Origin: Geosiphon pyriformis
Taxonomy: Eukaryota; Glomeromycota; Glomeromycetes; Archaeosporales; Geosiphonaceae
Direction: 5' to 3'
DNA: 64,000 bases
NCBI GenBank assembly: GCA_016748015.1
Contig: JAAOMT010000439.1
Span: 269,527 to 333,526, forward strand
The number at the start of each line of letters is the position of its first letter. Position 1 is the stretch's first letter. The notes beneath the pieces are model-generated. The model was not told the DNA's origin, searched no databases, and worked only from the letters and a program-made list of their open reading frames with translations. Below, one piece after another: positions 56,428 to 64,000 of this stretch. A program made the translations under genes and the position numbers.

Positions 56428-56437
56428 AAATACAATA

Positions 56438-59400
56438 AATTAAAACTTTTTTCTCTCTTATATCCCAAATTTTTCAAAGAGCAAATTTTTGAAAAAAAAG
56501 TTTTTTTATTTTATTTTTTGTTATTTTTTTGCAAACATTTTTCAAGTAAATAATCTTTTTGTGGTAAATTTAGTGGCTGTTTTAAATAGTATTATGTTTA
56601 AAAAAAATTGTCTAAAGAAATTCTTTATAGTTTTATTGAAGATTTTTTTTTCCAAAAGAAAAAGATATCTGTTGATAATATTAAGCATTTCAGTAATAAA
56701 AAAAATATCTTTTAGTCAAATCTAGTACTAGTGATAGTATATACTTAAATATAAACAATAAGTCTGGTAATAGTAAGAATAATAATATCTTATTAGGTAT
56801 TAATAGTGGCTCTTTTTTTGGCTTGACAGCAAATATCCCTAAAGCTAAAAAAGTAAATACTGGTCTGGTTTGTAGTTCTCTTATTGGCTTAATAAACCTT
56901 AGAATAGACAAAGATAAGAAACTCTTCTTTTCTTTTCTTAATATTTCTCTGAAAAAAAGATTGATAAATCTTAAAATTGTAAAAATTCAAATAAAAATAC
57001 CTGTCAGAAAATTTTTTGTTTTAGATATTGATCTTTCAATTATTGAAAAAAAATTAATAATGACAAAAACTTGGGTGATTAAGAAACTTTTTTCAACAAT
57101 TAATAGTTTTAGAGAGACTACTATTTTCTCAAAATTTGAGAAAATTATTAAATCAACATTTGTTTTAAAAAAAAGTATAAATAAGACTATATTATTAGCT
57201 GAAAAAAAAGAAATCAAAGTAAACAACAATCTTAAAAGACAAAAAATGCATTTAGATTAGGCTGTAATAATTAAAAAAATTTCTATAAATATGTCAAAAA
57301 AATAATTATTGCCATAGTATTTGAGTTTGATCAAATTGTGTTAATCTGTTTACAACTAATTAGACTATAACAAAAAACTGTAATAAAATTTGCCAAATCA
57401 AGTCAAGCTAATTTGTTGGCATTAAAATAGTTATTCTTAATTGAAAAAGATTCAATATATATGCAAAAGCTGTAAGAGATTGTAAAACTTGGATGTTTAG
57501 GAATTAATTTAGAGCTCTTTTGTTTATTTTTCTTATGGAAAAAACTGCTTATAATCTTGATGCTCTATTAAAAAAAGCTGGTAAGAAAATTTGTATTATA
57601 AATTAATCATTTAAAATTGGCAACAGAATTCATTGTGCTGTAATTGTTTTTGAATTAAATAAGAAACTAAAATTTGTTTTTTATATAAAGCTGATTTTTA
57701 ATGATGTGAAATTTTTTTGGATTAAAATAAATTTGGTTTGATATGAAAAATGTGGATGTTTTGGTCATTCTGCTTTAAAATATAATACTTCTGGTTTTTT
57801 TCCTTTTCTATTTTTAAAAGTATTTAAAAAGTTTGTTTTAGAAGAAAATTATCTTTAGCTAGCCAAGTTATATGTCAAAAAAAATATTTTTATCTTTTGT
57901 TCTGCTGTTTTTGGTGACAAGTCATGAATTCAAATAGTCTTAGCAGTTTTTGTTTCTAATAATTTGTTTACTGGTTCTGGTTTTGGCTCTTCTTTTCTTA
58001 GTATTTCAGATTCTAATGGAAAATTTTCTTTTACTTTACCAAATAACTCTTCTTTAAATACTTATTTGGCCTTTTTGAAACACTTTTTGGAGATTTTGGC
58101 AGATCAAATATCTGGTATTGTGTAAAAATTAAGCTTTGTGAATTTGGTACCTTTGATACATATTTTTCAATTCTTTTTTTCTATTATGTTTGTATTAAAT
58201 TTGAATTTAAATTTGAATATGGTTCTGAATAATCTATTTGTATTATCTGTTTCTCTTTTTTCTGTTGTTAATGAAAAAATTTTAAATTTGGATTTGAGTA
58301 AATCAAAAATTCTGACCATTAAAGTAAGCAGTTTGAAAACAAAAATGGTGGCTTTTAAAATCTTAATTAATTCAGTTTTGGTAAATTTAAATCAATTGTG
58401 CTTTGGCTTGGACTTTTTAATACTTTTATTGTCTTAATAACTAATTTAATATAGAAGTTTGCTATATGTAATATTTAAGATATTAATGTTTTTGCAAAAC
58501 AGAAAAACATTGTTTATTAATATAAAAATTTAAATAATATAATTTTTATTATTACAAAAACAAAGTTAAAATTTAGTGCTAAATCATAGATTATAAATAA
58601 GTTTAATAAAATACAAATTTTTATATCCAGTTTAAAAAAAGTTTTTTTGGCACTGAAGTGACTATTATTATGAACAATTTTCTGGTTTGACATGTTTCTA
58701 AGATAAAAAAAGTTTCCAATTAGGTTATTTTAGTATGGCTTCTCTTTAAAAACAAGCTTTTAATAATAATTTTGGGCTTATATGCTGGTGTTTCTGCTAA
58801 AACAAGATTAGATTAGGCTGTAAAAATTAATTTTTTTATTGTTAAAGCAGTTAATTCTAGCATTTTTGTTAGTTTTAAGTGAAAATTTTAATGAAGATAA
58901 ATCCAAGAAAAATGTGAATTTCAAGTTTTGTTTGAACTTGGATTTGGTTAATCTGTTTGGCAGATATTTATTGGCTAAAGCCTATACTTAAAGCAACTTA
59001 AAAGGTGTTAAAAGAGTTATAAATTATATTTTTGTAAGCAAAAGTTTATTATTTGTAGTTGTTAATTATAAAGTTGACTCTATATTAGACTTTTTGATAT
59101 TAATCACAAAACAGTTTTAGTTTTAATTGGGCTGAGTGGTTTTTTAAATGTTTACTTAAATAACATATGCAAACAAACCAACAAATATAAATAGAAATTC
59201 AAAATTAAAGATATTAATACTGCTAAGTAATTGTAGTTTAAAGAATATTTTCTGGAATAATTTTTGTTAAATATAATGAATTTTAATAATACAAGAGACT
59301 ATAATAATCTAAATACAATGTAAAAAATTTTGAAGAAAGTAGTAGTGAGTTCTATTAATAAAATTTTCTTTAAACATTGGTTTAATAAATATAAGTGCTC

Positions 59401-62400
59401 AAAAAACAAACAATTATCCAAGTTTTTTAAGCTAAAACTATTGGTAACTAAGATTATAAAAAGTTTAAGTTCAAACTGTTCTAAAAAAACTAATTGTCTT
59501 TTTGGTATTTAGAGTATTATAAATAAAAAAGAAGCTTCCAAAGTAAAAATTATGATTAGCAGTAATAAAAAAACAAATAAAATTCTCTAATACTTGTTAA
59601 GTATTAAAAAAAAGTACCACAAATCTAAGTATTATAAATTCAAAATTGTTAAAAATTATCATATTAGAAAAGTAATAAAAAAACATGGAAAACTTTTGCT
59701 CTAACAAAAAGCATATAATTAGAAACATTTTAAAATGTCCAGTTCAGAAAATAGTGTTTAATCATCTGGTAATAGATAATAATTTAGTTCTAAAGCTCTG
59801 TAAAGTTAAGTTTAATATTGACATAATCATAAAAAAATGAACAAAAAACATATAATACTTAATATATTGTTAGATTAGTAGTTTAACTAATATGTTCTCT
59901 TAGATTATGTTGATAATAATGCCCTTTTAAAGATAATATATAATATTGATCTCAATAAATTCTTATAGATAGTTAAGAATCTGCCTAATAAAAAAACTGC
60001 TGGTTTTTTTGGTATTTTTAATAAGCTTTAGAAACATAGTGATATGTAGATATTTAGTAGTCTAATAATATTTTCAATGTGTATTTAGAGTTAAATATAG
60101 TTTCTATATAATAAAAAAGAGATTAAATCTCTATAATATTGAAACTATATGACTGAAAAGAAACTCTTATTAATATTAAACTAATAGTTTTGATTAAAAT
60201 AACCCAGAAAATTTTGTTGAAGTTTCTTTTGAATAGAATTTCTCTAGTATATAGTAAGTTTAATGTTTTACATGATAATAACTTTTTAGTTTTAAAAAGC
60301 ACATTTACTTAAACTCTAATCTTTGCTATTGGTTTTATAATTAAGAATGCTTTGGAAAAAAATAGAGAACTGTAGTTGGTTCTTCAAAATATTCACAAAG
60401 TATACAATTTTGTTAGGTAGTATAACTTGAAAAACAGCTTAATTAGAAACAAAATATGTCTTTGTTTTATCAGATTTTTTAAAAATATACATAATAATCA
60501 AATCAATCAAGTAATAACAAATTTTGGGCTTATAATAAAATATACTGTTCATAATAAGTTGGATTAGGGTAAGGTTTTTTACTAATACTGTAGAAAATCT
60601 TCTATGACCATTTACTTTGTGAAATTAAAAAGCATAATTATGTATATAGTTACAGAATAGATTCTAAATTTTTTACATAAACTAGCAAACAGAATCTTAA
60701 AAATATCAAGATATTTTTTATGGCTGTTAGAGCTTTTATATATGATATAATTTGGATTAAGAATGGCATATCTGTTATTCAGCATATTTTGGACATAGCT
60801 AATGAATTTTTTTATATTAATAATATTTTTATTAATATAGAAAAAACAGTTTCTATTTTTATTAATTAAAAAATAAAAAATTCTTATTTAATAATAAGTG
60901 GGTCAAACATTTCAATAGCAAAAAAAAGTGAAACTTATAAATATTTAAGCATTTTTTTATCTACAGAAAGTTTTTTTCGACCAAATATTATTAAGATGTA
61001 CTCAAATATAAAAAATTTACAAATTTAATTTTGAGAAAAACTGTTTTTGACAAATAATTCCTGTATTTAGTGTTTGCTGTTTTTTAGTTTATAATTGGTT
61101 ATAGACTGCAATTTAATTATATTTCAACAAGTATATACAAAAATTGAGACAAAATACTGAAAAAAAATTGAAACTTAAGGCCAATTTACCCAAAAATTTT
61201 TCCAATAAACCCATTTTTTATTTTAAATTATATAATCTTAAAACATTTAAACAAATACAGACTGAAAATTTGCTGGCTAATTTAATAATCTATGTTAATT
61301 CAAAAGACATTCATGGCAATTTTTTGAACACAGAGCTATAAATCTACAAGCTATTAATTGAATGTCTGATAACTCTTTAATTTTCTAATTATGTTGTTAA
61401 TTAATTCCATAAATCATTTTTGGCAGATATAATAAACATTTTGGCATTATGTGGTTTGTCATTAAGTAACAACATACTTAATATTTTTTAGGCCAACAAT
61501 AGTATCACTGTTGCAGATGTTTTAAGATTAAAACAATATATGAAAGTGATAAGCTCACTTAAGTAATTTGGTATTGTTTTTGTAAATTAGCTTTTGGATT
61601 ATTACAGCACATATTTTATATGAAATATATTTTACAGATAAAAAAAACTAGATTTTAGGAATCTGATTTCTGAATAGTTCAATTTGCTGACTGAATTCAT
61701 TGAGAATAATAGTCTAAATAACAATTGTGTTTTAACACACTGTTTTAATTCTAATAGTTGTTTATATAATATTGGCTTTGTTAAAAAATGTCTTATAAAA
61801 AAGAGAATTAATAAAGTAGTTGTTTATATAGTGTGTTTCAATTACAAAAAATATCAAACCAAATTTTCACAATAAATGTTGAATAGAAAAAGAGTATATT
61901 TATCAAATAATTATGTCAAAGAATCTGTTAATCAATTAAAACAAAGTTAAGGATCATTCTGGAGTTGTTAGTAATAAATGTGCAGATTTTTTTGCCAATA
62001 CTACTACTATGTTCAATTTTATACTGTCTATTAAGATATTATACTACTTTTTTGCAGTAGAAAGCAAACTTGTCTTTAGTAATGTTTACTATTTTATTAA
62101 GAGTCTGTTTGAAACCATTAGTTTTGTTGATTGAGAATTCAAATATGCAGATAATATTATGAATAAGTTTTTTTGTAACCTTTTTAATATGTATTAGATA
62201 TTTAATATATGGCACCCTAATGGTTGAGTTTGGTCTAATTTTATAAGTTCTGTTTTTGTGACACTGTATTTTTATTTTATAAAGGTCTTATATTATTAAT
62301 TGTTTATAGCCAAAAAAAAAATTTATACAATTCAAGTTATCTTAATGTGCTGTGTATTTGGTGTAGACTAATAAAAAACTCAGATCATATATTTTTATGC

Positions 62401-63038
62401 ATACATAATAATAATACCAAAAAAGATTTGATTTCAGATATCATTAAAGATTGAACTAATTTGCTAAATATTTATGCTGTTAACTGTATAATAATCTTTT
62501 TTTTTATGAAACTAGGTCTTCTAATTATTTATACATATTGTTAACTAAAAGTTTTATGATGAAAAATTAGGTAATTGATATAACAGAGTTGTTAAAAAAT
62601 GAATTAGGTAATAAATTATTAGTTATTAATTTGGTTTGGCATTTTGCTGAAGATTATAAATCTGCTATATAATTATTAATAGCCAAATTGAAAGCACATT
62701 ATAAGAAACATAACTTATTATTATGTAATAAATCTGTGATTTCTATTATGGTTGGGTTAGTTTTCATGTAATTCTATAAAATAATTTATGATTTTGGCAT
62801 TAAACTAGGTATCTATATTTGTTTTAATCTACATTTTTGGTTAATTAGTATATAGTTTAGTTTCTTATATAATTTTCTTATAATAAATAATTTAGGTATA
62901 TAGTATTGTTTTGATTGGTCTAAATAATTAGTTATATATAAAAAAAGCATGAGTTATACTTAATATATAATCTTGTATAATTATATGTTTTTAAGTAATA
63001 GTTGGACTGTACTTATTATATTTAATAAATAAAAAAAG
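56438..63038 (+). mobile_element. Old full-length LINE, plus strand
   Basis: A 6.6-kb copy flanked by AAATACAATA at 56428-56437 and 63039-63048. The leader CTTTTTTCTCTC is at 56446. ORF1 remnants span 56489-58437 in three frames, so indels as well as stops have accumulated. A zinc knuckle with one ligand lost (YEKCGCFGHSALKY) lies near 57735-57785. The endonuclease is at about 58450-59100 and the RT at about 59900-60800, with the FVDD box reading FIYD near 60735. The RNase H end DHSGVVSNKCADF is at about 61950-61990. A still intact CIWCRLIKNSDHIFLC lies at about 62350-62397, and the 3' UTR core at about 62915-62950. It is far more AT-rich than the young copy. Confidence 0.82.
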
Positions 63039-63048
63039 AAATACAATA

Positions 63049-63952
63049 TTATTTAAATAAAAAAACTAATTAATTATAAAAAAATTAAAATTAATATAAT
63101 ATAAAATAATACAAAATAAAATAAAATAAAATAAAATAATTAATAATAAAATAAAATAAAATAAAATAACAAATAATAATATTAATATAAAATAATAAAT
63201 TATAATTAATAATAACAAAATAATATAAAATATTAAGCTTTTAAAAGCTATTTTATAAAACAAAAAATATGTATATTTATAAGTAGTTTAAACTTAAAAA
63301 AACTATTCAATTTTAAAATTAAATTTTAAAACTTAAATTAATTAAATTTGATTATATTTTTATTTTTTATTTTTAATAAATATATTTATTAAAAAATTTA
63401 TGAATTAAATTTTATTTTTTTATTATAAAAATTTACTTATTTTTATTTTTTTAAAGCCAAATATAATAGTATAACACTTTTAATAACTTAAATTAATTTT
63501 ATTATTTATTTTTTCTTTTAAAAATTCAAATTAGTTTGAAAAAAGCCAAAAGTAGCATATATAATAATTTAATAATTTAATAAAAAAAAATATATTTTAA
63601 ATTTAATCTTATTAAAAATTATTAGCTTATTAGAAAAATATAAAAATAATATTAAATTAAAATTATTTTAAGTGTTTTTAATAAAACTTTAAAAAAGAAA
63701 AAATTTTTAATCAAAAATAAAAAAAGTATTTTAAATTAGCAAAAAATTTGTTAATTATTATTTTATTTAAAAAAAATGATTTTACAAAATATTATCAAAC
63801 AATTTTTATAACTATAAGTATTTTATTAATAAAAATACTATCAATTTTTTTTATTTTTTGCTCTAATTATAATTATAAAAATAAAATAAAAAAAGAATAT
63901 ATATTTGGTTTAATATTTTTTTTTAAAATATATATAAAAACTTTAAAAAAAA
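63049..63952. other. AT-rich spacer with AAAAT microsatellite
   Basis: Low-complexity DNA; an AAAAT-rich tract lies at about 63110-63170. Open frames here are chance products of composition. Confidence 0.55.
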
Positions 63953-64000
63953 TCTTCTCTCTTACTCCCAAAAACCCCAATGAGTTATTTTTTTGAAGAA
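63953..64000 (+). mobile_element. 5' end of another LINE, cut by the window edge
   Basis: CTTCTCTCTTACTCCCAAAA followed by TTATTTTTTTGAAGAA resembles the first 60 bp of the LINEs at 41220 and 56446 (CTTTTTTCTCTC, C-rich stretch, then TTTTTTTGAA). The rest lies outside the window. Confidence 0.5.

Noticed and set aside
55900-63950. Similarity of the AT-rich stretches before the LINE starts at 56446 and 63953, suggesting a common promoter region
   Set aside because: The apparent match is mostly low-complexity AAT/AAAAT words. The target duplications place the LINE 5' ends at the pyrimidine-rich leader, so the upstream DNA is outside the elements.

Overview
The window is fungal nuclear DNA with genes dense in short introns, and it is extremely AT-rich outside those genes. 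The retroelement families (Gypsy elements carrying a dUTPase-like domain, and LINEs with an RRM/CCHC ORF1 and an ORF2 with RNase H) look like those of arbuscular mycorrhizal fungi (Glomeromycotina). That assignment is an inference from family resemblance, not a measurement.

Layout. (1) 1-17.6 kb is a graveyard of nested retroelements. A Gypsy element on the minus strand (gag/pro 6231-7240, dUTPase 3150-3860, reverse transcriptase 1-1340) is interrupted by an ORF1-only, LINE-tailed element (3901-6219, 11-bp target duplication) and by a composite inverted repeat (1420-3110). A second Gypsy element on the plus strand starts with its LTR at about 8237 and runs to 13417. Its LTR carries a 5'-truncated LINE, and a larger truncated LINE (13418-17395) cuts off its 3' half. 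(2) 17.9-36.8 kb is a gene island: an RluA-type pseudouridine synthase (+), the autophagic-body lipase ATG15 (-), an ER FKBP2-type prolyl isomerase (-), a DDX21-like nucleolar DEAD-box helicase (-), mitochondrial ribosomal protein uS13 (+) and RAD50 (+, 28 exons). A 282-bp Tc1/mariner-type MITE and one small LINE tail are the only clear transposons there. (3) 38.4-64 kb is again retroelements: a second ORF1-only element (38447-40717), a relatively young LINE (41207-47967) inserted into the 3' UTR of an old minus-strand LINE (41150-55545, itself also split by a 937-bp solo LTR of the Gypsy family), another old full-length LINE (56438-63038), and the 5' end of one more LINE at the right edge.

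How the parts relate. The genes are housekeeping genes (RNA modification, autophagy, ER folding, ribosome biogenesis, mitochondrial translation, double-strand break repair) and form no pathway. The helicase and uS13 start codons are divergent and 211 bp apart. The repeats do tell a joint story. The LINEs supply a 3' tail that recurs nine times in the window, including on elements that encode only an ORF1-type protein, which are probably moved in trans like mammalian HAL1. All repeats have been worn down mainly by G:C to A:T transitions: Trp, Gln and Arg codons became stops, and catalytic Asp pairs became Asn pairs. In the youngest LINE this happened with no frameshift at all in ORF2. The signature resembles RIP or deamination of methylated cytosine, and it is the most interesting feature of the window.
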